From positions 2,542,001-2,606,000 of the forward strand of contig OZ244944.1 in the NCBI GenBank assembly GCA_965222335.1: a stretch of 64,000 nucleotides of DNA, given 5' to 3'. This document shows positions 29,801 through 38,239 of the stretch, piece by piece. Below the pieces are notes generated by a model. The model made no database searches. It was given only the letters and a program-made list of their open reading frames with translations, and had not been told where the DNA came from. This DNA comes from G965222335 sp965222335 (GTDB taxonomy: Bacteria > Pseudomonadota > Gammaproteobacteria > Pseudomonadales > Halieaceae). The position numbers were made by a program, and so were the translations under genes. Numbering within the stretch: the stretch's first letter is position 1; every line of letters starts with the position of its first letter.

Positions 29801-30780
29801 CCGCCCAGGGCGGCCCTGTGGTGCGCGCTGGCGTAGTCGATATCGGGCCCCGCCGGGACCACGCCCGTGGGGTTGATATTGCCGTGTGAGGCGTAGTAGT
29901 GGGTCTTGATGTGGTGGAAGTCCACGGTATCCGCCACGCCCGGTAGCTGGTAGATGTCGCGCACGTAGCCCGCGAGGCTGGGGAAATCCTCCAGCCGCTG
30001 GCGGTTGCACTTGAAATGGCCATGGTAAACGGCGTCGAAGCGGATCAGGGTCGTGAACAGGCGGATATCCGCCTCGCTCAGCCGGCTGCCCGCCAGGAAG
30101 CGGTGCCGGGCCAGGTGCTGTTCGATATGGTCCAGTTCCGCGAACAGCTCGCGATAGGCCTCCTCGTAGGCTTCCTGGCTGGTGGCAAAGCCCGCCCGAT
30201 ATACGCCGTTGTTGATTGCGGGGTACACGCGCTTGTTCCAGGCGTCAATCTCCCCGTGCAGGTCCTGCGGGTAGTAATCGTCATCGTTGCCGGTGAGGGC
30301 GTTGAAGGCCCCGTTAAGCATGCGAATAATCTCCGCCGACTCGTTGTTGACGATGGTGTTGCGCTCCCTGTCCCAGAGCACGGGCACGGTCACCCGGCCA
30401 CTGTAGTCGGGCTGGGCCCGGGTATAGACCTGGTGGTGAAAGTCGAGGCCGTGCAGCCGGTCGCCGGTGCTGCCCTCGTCGGTATTGAAGGTCCAGCCCT
30501 CGCTGAGCATGTAGGGGCTGACCACCGAGACATCGATGATGTTCTGCAGGCCCTTGAGTTCGCGCATGATCAGCGCGCGGTGCGCCCAGGGGCAGGCGAG
30601 GGAGACATACAGGTGATAGCGCCCGGCCTCCGCGGCAAAGCCGCCCTCGCCGCTGGGCCCGGCACTGCCATCGGCAGTGACCCAGTGGCGGAACTGGGCG
30701 TCCTCGCGGATAAACTTGCCGCCCGAGGATTTTGTGTCGTACCAGACATCGTGCCACTGACCATCTACTAACATGCCCAT
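29797..30780 (-). CDS. yqjG: Glutathionyl-hydroquinone reductase (YqjG family)
   Basis: 327 residues, nearly the same length as E. coli YqjG (328) and alike throughout: WHDVWYDTKSSGGKF, YHLYVSLACPWAHRALIMR with the catalytic Cys in ACPWAHR, NNESAEIIRM, NNGVYRAGFATSQEAYEEA and a C-terminal NPTGVVPAGP. These enzymes reduce glutathionyl-hydroquinones with glutathione and protect against quinone stress. GGGAGG precedes the ATG. Two operator-like repeats lie directly upstream, then the LysR gene on the same strand. Confidence 0.95.
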   Translation of the reverse strand: MGMLVDGQWHDVWYDTKSSGGKFIREDAQFRHWVTADGSAGPSGEGGFAAEAGRYHLYVSLACPWAHRALIMRELKGLQNIIDVSVVSPYMLSEGWTFNTDEGSTGDRLHGLDFHHQVYTRAQPDYSGRVTVPVLWDRERNTIVNNESAEIIRMLNGAFNALTGNDDDYYPQDLHGEIDAWNKRVYPAINNGVYRAGFATSQEAYEEAYRELFAELDHIEQHLARHRFLAGSRLSEADIRLFTTLIRFDAVYHGHFKCNRQRLEDFPSLAGYVRDIYQLPGVADTVDFHHIKTHYYASHGNINPTGVVPAGPDIDYASAHHRAALGG

Positions 30781-30835
30781 AAGCGCCTCCCTGAATATGA
30801 TGGGGTTGGGTTTTGATTGGAAGGCGCAGTCTAGG

Positions 30836-30850
30836 TTCTAAAAATCAGAA
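30836..30850. promoter_or_regulatory. LysR-type operator candidate 1 (TTC-N9-GAA)
   Basis: TTCTAAAAATCAGAA, an interrupted palindrome containing T-N11-A, the LysR-family binding pattern. It lies 56 bp upstream of the yqjG-like start. The same TTC-N9-GAA form recurs at 30879-30893 and 31810-31824. Confidence 0.6.
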
Positions 30851-30878
30851 TTAAAAACCCATAAAATTGCAGTTAATA

Positions 30879-30893
30879 TTCTAAAAAATAGAA
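30879..30893. promoter_or_regulatory. LysR-type operator candidate 2 (TTC-N9-GAA)
   Basis: TTCTAAAAAATAGAA, with flanking A and T making ATTCTA/TAGAAT. It abuts the 3' end of the LysR gene. Its centre is 43 bp (about four helical turns) from candidate 1, fitting a LysR tetramer spanning both sites upstream of the yqjG-like gene. Confidence 0.6.
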
Positions 30894-31781
30894 TTATTCT
30901 TCGTCGGGAACCTGCCCGAACAACAGCTCTGCCAGCTGCCGCGTTGCCGGGCCCGCTTTTTCCGGATCGGCATAGGTCAGGTAGAGCTGCACGTGGCGGC
31001 GTGCGCCCTGCTGCAGTGGCAGGGGAGCGAGCTCGCCGCGCTCAAGATGCTCCGCCACCCTTGTCGCCGGCAGCCACGCAAAGCCCATGGCGCGGCGGAT
31101 CATGTCCACCGAGGTGGCGACGTGGGTGACGGTCCAGCGCTGTTCTGCCCCCAGCCATCCGGAATCCACCCGCTTGCCGAGGGCGGAATCGCGGATCACG
31201 ATCTGCCTGTGGGCGGTCAGGTCCTGCAGATTAAGGGTCCGCTGCAGCTGCAGCAGGGGGTGGTCGGGATGGGCGACAGCGATAAATTCTGCGCGCAGGA
31301 TGGGTTCTCCCAGGAAGCCCTGGGGCACCGTGGCTGCAATCAGCAGGTCGGCCTCGCCGCGCAGCAGCATCTCCGGGCCGCCGGACAGCACCACCTCGTG
31401 CAACTGCACCCGGGTATTGGGGTAGGCCAGGGCCATCTCATGCAGGGCGCAGGCGAGATACTCGTAGGGAAAGACCTCGTCCACCGCTACGCTCACTTCC
31501 GCCTCGGTGCCGACCGCGAGACTCTCGGCCAGGGCCTCGAGCTGGCCCGCCTGGTCCAGCAGCTGCTCCGCCCGGCGCAGCATCAGCGCCCCGGCGGCGG
31601 TGAGTTCGGCCTTGCGTCCGACCACGACCAGTAGCGGCAGGCCCAGCTGGTCCTGCAGCTTGTGGACCGCGTGATTGATCGTCGACTGGCTCTTGTGGAT
31701 CGCCTTCGCGGCCTGGGCAAAGCCGCCGTGGCGCACCACGGCCTGCAGCATACGCCACTGTTCCAGGGTGGTTCGGTTCAT
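30894..31781 (-). CDS. LysR-family transcriptional regulator (YhaJ-like)
   Basis: 295 residues. An N-terminal winged helix-turn-helix (WRMLQAVVRHGGFAQAAKAIHKSQSTINHAVHKLQ) is followed by a LysR substrate-binding domain (about 90-290). It sits between yqjG (same strand, downstream) and a pirin gene (divergent). The same three families are neighbours in E. coli (yqjG, yhaJ, yhaK); there YhaJ activates yqjF in response to breakdown products of dinitrotoluene. AGGAG precedes the ATG. Three TTC-N9-GAA palindromes around the gene suggest it controls itself, the pirin and yqjG (inference). The effector is probably a quinone-like or electrophilic compound (inference). Confidence 0.9.
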   Translation of the reverse strand: MNRTTLEQWRMLQAVVRHGGFAQAAKAIHKSQSTINHAVHKLQDQLGLPLLVVVGRKAELTAAGALMLRRAEQLLDQAGQLEALAESLAVGTEAEVSVAVDEVFPYEYLACALHEMALAYPNTRVQLHEVVLSGGPEMLLRGEADLLIAATVPQGFLGEPILRAEFIAVAHPDHPLLQLQRTLNLQDLTAHRQIVIRDSALGKRVDSGWLGAEQRWTVTHVATSVDMIRRAMGFAWLPATRVAEHLERGELAPLPLQQGARRHVQLYLTYADPEKAGPATRQLAELLFGQVPDEE

Positions 31782-31809
31782 GCTCAGTGGCTCCTGTTGC
31801 CCTCGTTAG

Positions 31810-31824
31810 TTCGACCAGATCGAA
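31810..31824. promoter_or_regulatory. LysR-type operator candidate 3 (TTC-N9-GAA)
   Basis: TTCGACCAGATCGAA: TTCGA and TCGAA arms around CCAGA, containing T-N11-A. It sits between the divergent LysR start (29 bp away) and pirin start (77 bp away), the classic position for LysR autoregulation and divergent activation. Confidence 0.6.
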
Positions 31825-31900
31825 TAATAGTGGCGAAATTATGCAATTTATGTCCGAAAAAAACGAGGCTAGGATAGCCCAAAGTTCAGGAGGACACGTC

Positions 31901-32740
31901 ATGAGTACCAGAGATATCCGTGAAATACGCCCGGCCCGGGCCAGCCGTGACGGTGACGGCGTCGCTATACAACGGGTCACCGGCATGGGACACGCCGGGA
32001 TGGACCCGATCCTGATGATTGACGAACTGCGGTCCGAGTTCCGCGAGGACTTCGCCGGCGGCTTTCCTCCGCACCCACACCGGGGTATGCAAACGCTCAC
32101 TTACATGAAAAGTGGCGGCATCATTCACGAGGACAACCAGGGCAACCGGGGGGAAATTCGCGGTGGCGGTGCCCAGTGGATGTCCGCCGGCAGGGGCGTG
32201 ATCCACTCGGAGATGCCCACCCAGGACTCATCCGGCCTGCACGGCTTCCAGCTTTGGATCAACCTGCCCGCGGCAGACAAGCTGTCCGCGCCGCGCTATC
32301 GCGACATCCCGGCAGCGGAACTCGCGGCCCTGGAGGGTGCGGGCTTCAGGGCCCACGCCATTGCCGGGGAGTGGCGCCTGGATGAGCGGGCGGTATCGGG
32401 ACCCCTCGTGGAGCTGGCCCCCCTGGCCGACGTGCTGGACCTGAGCCTGGAGTCGGGGGCCGCGGTCACGGTGGAGACCGATCCCGGGCATAACGTGATC
32501 GCCTATGTCTATGATGGCGGCCTGGAAGGTGGCGCTCACCCGGTGAACGCGCAGCAGCTGGCGCTGAGCTCCAGCGGTGAGGCCTGGACGCTGCAGGCGG
32601 GCGCCGGGGGTGCGTCGCTGCTGCTGCTGCGCGGGCGCCCGCTGGGCGAGCCGGTGGCGCACTACGGCCCCTTCGTGATGAACACCGCGGCGGAGATCGA
32701 GGAGGCGATCCGCGACTACCAGAGCGGTAAATTCGCCTAG
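31901..32740 (+). CDS. Pirin family protein
   Basis: 279 residues, a bicupin. The metal-binding signature is seen in GFPPHPHRGMQTLTYM and GAQWMSAGRGVIHSE (His, His, His, Glu). The C-terminal pirin domain ends VMNTAAEIEEAIRDYQSGKF. Some pirins (such as E. coli YhiH-type quercetinase-active members) oxidise flavonoids; others regulate transcription. ATG at 31901 has AGGAGG in front; the frame is open 38 codons upstream but that part is A/T-rich promoter sequence. It is divergent from the LysR gene, so it is probably a target. Confidence 0.93.
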   Translation: MSTRDIREIRPARASRDGDGVAIQRVTGMGHAGMDPILMIDELRSEFREDFAGGFPPHPHRGMQTLTYMKSGGIIHEDNQGNRGEIRGGGAQWMSAGRGVIHSEMPTQDSSGLHGFQLWINLPAADKLSAPRYRDIPAAELAALEGAGFRAHAIAGEWRLDERAVSGPLVELAPLADVLDLSLESGAAVTVETDPGHNVIAYVYDGGLEGGAHPVNAQQLALSSSGEAWTLQAGAGGASLLLLRGRPLGEPVAHYGPFVMNTAAEIEEAIRDYQSGKFA

Positions 32741-32848
32741 TCGGGCGCCTACGGCCCAGCCGGCAGGGGCCGGGCGCTGGCTGCGTTTGCGCGGCGAGAA
32801 TGGTAGGCTTGCACCTCGTTCCGATACAGAGATGCCATGGAGCCCCCG

Positions 32849-33124
32849 ATGCCGCGTTCAGTGCTGCCAATTTGTCTGGCCGTTCTGCTTTCTGCCTGTA
32901 ACATGACCTCCACGCCGGCCCCGGTGTCGATGTCCCAGCCCGACTCCCTGTCGGATGGCACCGCCTGCGCCGAGCCCCGGCCGCAGGTCTGCACCATGGA
33001 GTACAATCCCGTGTGCGCTGAGCTGCAAAGCGGCGGGCGCGGCGATTACTCCTCGCCCTGCAATGCCTGCGCGGACGTGGCGGTCAATGGTTACGTCGAT
33101 GGCGCCTGCGCCGACCAGGGCTGA
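32849..33124 (+). CDS. Small lipoprotein with Kazal-like domain
   Basis: 91 residues. The signal peptide ends in lipobox LLSAC (Cys about 17). The mature part has a Kazal-type pattern: CTMEYNPVCAE, a Tyr (DYSSPC), CNAC and a terminal GAC, i.e. the six-Cys serine-protease-inhibitor-like fold. ATG at 32849 is preferred (GGAG six nt upstream) over one four codons earlier. In bacteria such lipoproteins are mostly uncharacterised; protease inhibition at the cell surface is inference. It precedes the symporter by 39 nt. Confidence 0.75.
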   Translation: MPRSVLPICLAVLLSACNMTSTPAPVSMSQPDSLSDGTACAEPRPQVCTMEYNPVCAELQSGGRGDYSSPCNACADVAVNGYVDGACADQG

Positions 33125-33163
33125 TGTGCGCCTCCCCTCCCAGCCAACAATAAGAGTCATCCT

Positions 33164-34495
33164 ATGAGCCTGACCAACCGCATCCTGATCGCCATGGTGG
33201 CGGGCATTCTGTTCGGCTCGCTGCTCGACCTGATTCTCAACAGCTCGGGCATCGACAGCGGCCTGCGGCAGATGATCCAGGACTACCTGGTCAACGGTGT
33301 GCTCGACCTGGTGGGCCGGGTGTTTATCGCCTCTCTCAAGCTCCTGGTGGTGCCCCTGGTGCTGGTGTCGCTGATCTGTGGCTCCAGTTCCCTGGGCGAC
33401 AGTGCACGCATGGGCCCGATCGCGATCAAGACCATGATGTTTTATCTCGCCACCACGGCGATCGCGATCAGCGCGGCGCTGCTGTTCGCGGTGCTGGTGG
33501 GTCCCGGCACCCACGTGTCGCTGCCCGGCCAGGCGGACTTCCAGGCCACCGCGCCGCCGCCGCTGGTGGATGTGCTGGCAGACATTGTGCCTTCCAACCC
33601 GGTGCAGGCCATGGCCGAGGGCAAGATGCTGCAGATCATCGTGTTTGCGCTGCTCTTTGGCTACGCGATCTCCCATGCCGGTGATGCCGGCCGCCGCATC
33701 GCGGATTTCTTCCGCGACATGGAAACCGTGGTCATGCGCATGGTGGGTATCCTCATGGGCCTCGCGCCCTACGGCGTGTTTGCGCTGCTCGCCACGCTGT
33801 TCTCGGACATGGGCTTCACCGCGATTGTCGACCTCGCGGCCTATTTCTTTACCGTGATCGCGGTGTTGCTGTTCCATGCCGTGGTGGTCTACAGCGGCCT
33901 GCTGAAATTACTCGCGGGCGTCTCGCCGCGGATCATGATGAGCAAGATGCGCTCGGTCTGGGCCTTCGCCTTCAGTACCGCCTCCTCTGGGGCCACCCTG
34001 CCGATCACCCTGCGCACCGTGGAGAAGCGCCTCGGGGTGCACAACTCGGTGGCCGGCTTCACGGTGCCCCTGGGGGCGACCATCAATATGGATGGCACCG
34101 CGATCATGCAGGGCGTGGCGACGGTATTCATCGCCCAGGTCTACGGGGTAGACCTGTCCATGACCGCCTACATCACCGTGATCCTGACCGCGACCCTGGC
34201 CTCGATCGGCACCGCGGCGGTGCCCGGTGTGGGCCTGATCACCCTGGCGATGGTACTCGACCAGGCCGGCCTGCCGGTCGAGGGTATCGCCATGATTATC
34301 GGCGTCGACCGGCTGCTGGATATGGTGCGCACCGCGGTCAACGTGACCGGGGATGCCACGGTGGCGCTGGTGGTGGGTCGCAGCGAGAACCAGTTTGACG
34401 AGGGCGTGTTCCTGAATCCCCAGGCGGACCTGGAGCCCGAACGGGACGAGGTCGCGCCGCCGCCCGCAGCCGCGACCCAGTCAGGAGAACGGTGA
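33164..34495 (+). CDS. Dicarboxylate/amino acid:cation symporter (DAACS family)
   Basis: 443 residues, multiple membrane helices. Family hallmarks are the Ser-rich re-entrant loop TASSGATLPITL, the NMDGT motif in GATINMDGTAIMQG, and the C-terminal DRLLDMVRTAVNVTGD. These carriers import glutamate, aspartate or C4-dicarboxylates with Na+ or H+. The C-terminus is charged and Pro/Ala-rich. The next gene starts immediately after its stop, so the two are probably co-transcribed. Confidence 0.94.
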   Translation: MSLTNRILIAMVAGILFGSLLDLILNSSGIDSGLRQMIQDYLVNGVLDLVGRVFIASLKLLVVPLVLVSLICGSSSLGDSARMGPIAIKTMMFYLATTAIAISAALLFAVLVGPGTHVSLPGQADFQATAPPPLVDVLADIVPSNPVQAMAEGKMLQIIVFALLFGYAISHAGDAGRRIADFFRDMETVVMRMVGILMGLAPYGVFALLATLFSDMGFTAIVDLAAYFFTVIAVLLFHAVVVYSGLLKLLAGVSPRIMMSKMRSVWAFAFSTASSGATLPITLRTVEKRLGVHNSVAGFTVPLGATINMDGTAIMQGVATVFIAQVYGVDLSMTAYITVILTATLASIGTAAVPGVGLITLAMVLDQAGLPVEGIAMIIGVDRLLDMVRTAVNVTGDATVALVVGRSENQFDEGVFLNPQADLEPERDEVAPPPAAATQSGER

Positions 34496-35146
34496 ATGTC
34501 GATCAAGGTCAATATCGTGCCGGTCACGGCCTACCAGCAGAACTGTTCGGTGCTCAAGTGCGAGGCGAGCGGTCGCGCGGCGATCATTGACCCGGGTGGC
34601 GATGTCGAGCGCATCCTGGCCGCGGTGGACAGCATGGGCGCCACGGTGGAGAAAATCCTCCTGACCCACGGCCACATGGACCACTGCGCCGCCGCGGACG
34701 TGCTGCGGCAGCAGCTCGATGTGCCCATCGAGGGGCCGCAGCTGGCGGACGATTTCTGGATCTCGAAGCTGCCCGAGTGGTGCGAGATGGCCGGTTTCCC
34801 CCACGCCGATGCCTTTGTGCCGGACCGCTGGCTGGAAGCGGGCGATCCGGTGCAGGTCGGCGAGCAGCCCCTGGAGGTGTACCACTGCCCGGGGCATACG
34901 CCCGGGCACGTGGTGTTCCTGCACCGGGCCCAGCGGGTGGCCTGGGTGGGCGATGTCCTGTTCCAGGGCTCGGTGGGCCGCAGCGACTTCCCCCGGGGCA
35001 ATCACGACGAGCTGATCGCCAGCATTCGCAACGTGCTGTTCCCGCTCGGGGACGACATCACCTTTATCCCCGGCCACGGTCCCACCTCGACCTTTGGCCA
35101 CGAACGCCAGGCGAACCCCTTTGTCGCCGACCAGCGCTATGGCTGA
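34496..35146 (+). CDS. MBL-fold hydrolase, glyoxalase II-like (YcbL type)
   Basis: 216 residues. The metal motif THGHMDH is at about 57-63, with further ligands in CPGHTPGH, GDVLF and FIPGHGP, as in small glyoxalase II-like enzymes that cleave thioester hydroxyacyl-glutathione. The ATG directly follows the symporter stop, with AGGAG upstream inside that gene. The next gene overlaps its end by 8 bp. Confidence 0.92.
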   Translation: MSIKVNIVPVTAYQQNCSVLKCEASGRAAIIDPGGDVERILAAVDSMGATVEKILLTHGHMDHCAAADVLRQQLDVPIEGPQLADDFWISKLPEWCEMAGFPHADAFVPDRWLEAGDPVQVGEQPLEVYHCPGHTPGHVVFLHRAQRVAWVGDVLFQGSVGRSDFPRGNHDELIASIRNVLFPLGDDITFIPGHGPTSTFGHERQANPFVADQRYG

Positions 35147-35468
35147 GAGCGAGCGCGAGGCGCTGCTGCGGCGGGAGTTTAACGGGCAGACAGCGCGCAT
35201 TCCCTGGCGGGAGCTGCAGGCTTACTACGCCCACGGCAGCGTGATTCGCGTGGCCCCGGCTCTGGACCTCGTGGAGGTCGCGGTGCAGCTGGGCCTGGAT
35301 AATGCCCGCCAGTTCGAGACCTGGACCCGGCGCGGCGATGTCGCCCCGGTCAGCGATACCGAGGCCCTGGCCTGGATCGAATCCGACGCCCTGCTATGGG
35401 CGGTGGTGGCGCCACCCTGGGTGCTGGTGCAGGAAGCGGCTAGCGGGGACCGGGCTGAATCACCTTGA
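35139..35468 (+). CDS. DUF2288 family protein
   Basis: 109 residues, soluble. Family-like segments: IPWRELQAYYAHGSVIRVAPALDLVEVA, then DNARQFETWTRRGDV and ALLWAVVAPPWVLVQE. ATG at 35139 overlaps the MBL gene end by 8 bp. Function unknown. Its 3' end overlaps the convergent M48 gene by 29 bp. Confidence 0.8.
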   Translation: MAESEREALLRREFNGQTARIPWRELQAYYAHGSVIRVAPALDLVEVAVQLGLDNARQFETWTRRGDVAPVSDTEALAWIESDALLWAVVAPPWVLVQEAASGDRAESP

Positions 35469-36897
35469 TCCAGTCGCCGGTGCGGGGCTCGCCCCGGGGG
35501 TAGAAACCGTTGAGCAGGCGCAGCTGCGCCTCCGCGTCCGGCAGGCGGATGCTGCTGGCGATACTGGCAAAGGTCGCCCCACGCGGTACCTGCACATAGC
35601 GTACGTACATTGGCGTGCCGGTCTGGCGCTCGCGGTCCAGCATCGGCCGGAAACTCTCGATCATCTCCAGTAGCGCCGGGTCGGCGGCGGCAAAGTCGGC
35701 CGCCGCGCCCTCGAACTGATAGTTCAGACCCCGGTACTCGATCACCGCCAGGCGTTTGGAGACGCCGCCCGCGGTGGCTACCGCGGCGTAACCCTCAAGC
35801 CCTGCCTGTTCCAGCGCTTTACCCTGGCTGAGCTCGCCGCTGGCGCTTTCGCGCAGGGCCTGCTCCGGCGTTTTCGAGCTGTCCCCCCGGGCGATGCTCA
35901 GGGTCAGGCTGGGGTCGCCGGCGGGGGCGCTGGCGACGATGGCGGAGGCGCCGGTGTTGACCGTCCAGCCGGGCGGGTGGGCAAAGGTGAAGGCCAGTTT
36001 GTTGTGGTAAAAACGGTTCTCGTCATTCTGCCGCTGCACCGAGGGGCCGAACACCAGGCCGTCCATACGCTGCTTGAATTCCCCGGGCACCGTGGGGTCC
36101 GGCGAGCGCTCGCCGCTGTCCAGCTCTGCGGCGGCGCGAATCACGGTTTGCAGGCGCTGGTCATTGCGCGGGTGGGTGGCATAGAGCCCGTGGTAGGTCC
36201 CCGAGGGCTTGCCCGCGGAGCGCGCCTTGAGCCGCTGGTACTGCTCCTGGTCCTTGAGTACGCCGATCACCTCCAGCAGCTCCTGGGCGTCGTAGCCGGC
36301 CTTGTGCATGTACTCGGAGCCCAGGCCGTCGGCCTCCAGCTCGTGCTCGCGGCCGAAGCCGCTGAGCAACTCCTGGCCGTACATGGAGGAGGCGTCGGCC
36401 AGGTCGCCGCTGCCGGTGAGGATATAGGCAGTGGTGGCGAGTACCTGGTTGGTAATGCGCCCGGTCTTCTGGCGGCCGTGGTGGTTGGCGGTGACGTGGG
36501 CGATCTCGTGGCCCAGAACGCCCGCCAGCTCCGCCTCGTTGTCCAGGTAGGCGAGCAGCCCGCGGTTGACGTAGATGTAGCCGCCGGGCGTGGCAAAGGC
36601 GTTGATGTCGGGGCTGTCGATCACGGTGAAAATGAAGGTGTCGTTGGGGCGGTCGCTGTGTGCCACGAGGCGCTGGCCGATGCGATCGACATAGGCCTGG
36701 AGTTCGGGGTCGTCGTAGGCGGCTCCCTGCTCCATCATCTTTGCGTAGAGCTCGTCACTCTCGTCGTCGATGGTGACTTCGCGACCGCCGGCGGTGACCA
36801 CGACACCCGACCCCCCGCTGGAGGTTGAGCTGGCGCAGCCGCCAAGCTGCAGGACGGCGAGAATCATCATCAGGCTGAGGGAGAGGCGGGTATTCAT
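35440..36897 (-). CDS. M48-family metallopeptidase lipoprotein (last gene of the vWA/MotA operon)
   Basis: 485 residues. Lipobox LGGC (Cys21), M48 zinc motif HEIAH (His130, Glu131, His134) and downstream EHELEADGLGSEYM giving the third ligand. Residues about 280-430 are a beta-rich domain, and the C-terminal 60 (VPRGATFASIA...LRLLNGFYPRGEPRTGDWIKVI) is the tail common in periplasmic M48 lipoproteins. Such enzymes (BepA/LoiP relatives) work in outer-membrane protein quality control. It follows the previous gene by only 2 nt, so it belongs to the 13-gene operon; whether it serves that system or only envelope upkeep is open. Confidence 0.9.
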   Translation of the reverse strand: MNTRLSLSLMMILAVLQLGGCASSTSSGGSGVVVTAGGREVTIDDESDELYAKMMEQGAAYDDPELQAYVDRIGQRLVAHSDRPNDTFIFTVIDSPDINAFATPGGYIYVNRGLLAYLDNEAELAGVLGHEIAHVTANHHGRQKTGRITNQVLATTAYILTGSGDLADASSMYGQELLSGFGREHELEADGLGSEYMHKAGYDAQELLEVIGVLKDQEQYQRLKARSAGKPSGTYHGLYATHPRNDQRLQTVIRAAAELDSGERSPDPTVPGEFKQRMDGLVFGPSVQRQNDENRFYHNKLAFTFAHPPGWTVNTGASAIVASAPAGDPSLTLSIARGDSSKTPEQALRESASGELSQGKALEQAGLEGYAAVATAGGVSKRLAVIEYRGLNYQFEGAAADFAAADPALLEMIESFRPMLDRERQTGTPMYVRYVQVPRGATFASIASSIRLPDAEAQLRLLNGFYPRGEPRTGDWIKVIQPGPR

Positions 36898-36899
36898 CG

Positions 36900-37562
36900 C
36901 TAGTACTCGCTGGAAAGGAACTGCAGCAGCTGTTCACCCACGCTGTCGCAGGCGGTCCCCTGTACCGGGGCGATAATCGGAATCGGTACCACTACGGCGG
37001 GCATGTAGGACTGGCCACTGGCGGTGGTATTGATCCGCCCCACCTCGGCGCGGTTGGTGAAATCCCAGATCGTGGCCTCGTAGTTGGAGTCGTTGCCCCA
37101 GGTGCCGAAGCCAAAGCAGCCGGCGCCGCCGGGCCCGATCCCGCAGGTCATGGAGCCGGCCGAGTCCGTTTGCACGGTGCTGCCGTCAATCCAGATAATG
37201 TACTCGGTGCGCAACTCCGCGAGCTTCTGCGCCACCGGCGGCTGCCGGGTGAGCTTTTCCAGGTCCTCGGGGTAGAGCGGCGCGGTGCGCGGCTCGAACC
37301 AGGGGTACAGGGCGTTAAGGAATTCCAGCTCGCCGATCACCTGCACGCTGTCGTCGCGATTCTGGATGTGTTTGCCCACGCAATTGATGAAGTCGGGCTC
37401 GGTTTCGTAGTCGCTGGCGTGGCGCCGGCCCAGGATCACCACGCTGGCATCGCCAATGCCTTCTTCCGGGCTGTTGAACACCATCTCGTCCACGGTGGCG
37501 GTGACGCACCCGGTGAGGGGCAGCACGACCAGCAGGCAGACTGTGCGCAGGTAAGGGTTCAT
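36900..37562 (-). CDS. Lipoprotein of unknown function (operon gene 12)
   Basis: 220 residues. Lipobox LTGC (Cys19) after MNPYLRTVCLLVVLPLTGC. The mature part has SVVILGRRH, DFINCVGKHI, a Gly-rich Cys pair (TCGIGPGGAGCFGFG) and a hydrophobic C-terminus (PAVVVPIPIIAPVQ). No known domain recognised. The ATG overlaps the upstream stop (ATGA). Confidence 0.8.
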   Translation of the reverse strand: MNPYLRTVCLLVVLPLTGCVTATVDEMVFNSPEEGIGDASVVILGRRHASDYETEPDFINCVGKHIQNRDDSVQVIGELEFLNALYPWFEPRTAPLYPEDLEKLTRQPPVAQKLAELRTEYIIWIDGSTVQTDSAGSMTCGIGPGGAGCFGFGTWGNDSNYEATIWDFTNRAEVGRINTTASGQSYMPAVVVPIPIIAPVQGTACDSVGEQLLQFLSSEY

Positions 37563-38239
37563 GGCGCGGGTGCCTGCTTCTGGCTGCGGCGCTGGTCCTG
37601 GCGCTGGGCCAGCCAGTCCTTGACCTCGGGCACGCGGGTGAAATTGGTGGCGAAGTTGGCGCCGGCATCGCGCAGGGCCACCACCGCCGCGAGGTTGACC
37701 GCGGCCTCGTCGCTTTGCAGGAAGGCGGTCGGGGTCTTGCCGTATGAGGTCATGGTCCACTCGGCGAGGGGCTTGCCCCCGGTGGTCACCAGCTCAAAGC
37801 GGTAGCGCATCCAGATCTCGTAAACCTTGACGTTGGTGTGGGCGGGAATCGCGTACTGCAATTCCTCGACGTGGGGAATCAGTACTGCGTCGACGGCCCG
37901 GCTCATCTGTCCGGGGGTCGGGCGTTCCTCCATGTATTCCACCCGCTGGAACATGCCGTTGAGGAGGGTGTCCCACATATCGACCTGGGCGGCCCCGGTT
38001 TTCACGATCCAGCCCGACTCGGCGCGGCCCTTGGCCTCGTCGAAAAACTCGTGTTGGCTGAATTCCTCGTCGTACCAGACGCCGATCACCAGCGGCAGGC
38101 GCTGCATCAGCGGCGCCGGGAACTGGCCCTTGACCGCGACCTCGCTGGGGCCGCAGCCCACCAGCAGTGCCGCGACCAGGGCCAGCCAGGCAGCGCGGCA
38201 GACGGCGGGGGCGGATCCCGCCTCAGGGACGGAAGTCAT
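37559..38239 (-). CDS. Lipoprotein of unknown function (operon gene 11)
   Basis: About 226 residues. The signal sequence ends in lipobox LLVGC. The mature part begins GPSEVAVKGQFPAPLMQRLPLVIGVWYDEEF and contains AVLIPHVEELQYAIP, a pattern seen in lipoproteins that bundle with outer-membrane assemblies, but no family was recognised. ATG at 38239 overlaps the vWA gene by 17 bp; a TTG four codons upstream is an alternative start. Confidence 0.78.
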   Translation of the reverse strand: MTSVPEAGSAPAVCRAAWLALVAALLVGCGPSEVAVKGQFPAPLMQRLPLVIGVWYDEEFSQHEFFDEAKGRAESGWIVKTGAAQVDMWDTLLNGMFQRVEYMEERPTPGQMSRAVDAVLIPHVEELQYAIPAHTNVKVYEIWMRYRFELVTTGGKPLAEWTMTSYGKTPTAFLQSDEAAVNLAAVVALRDAGANFATNFTRVPEVKDWLAQRQDQRRSQKQAPAP

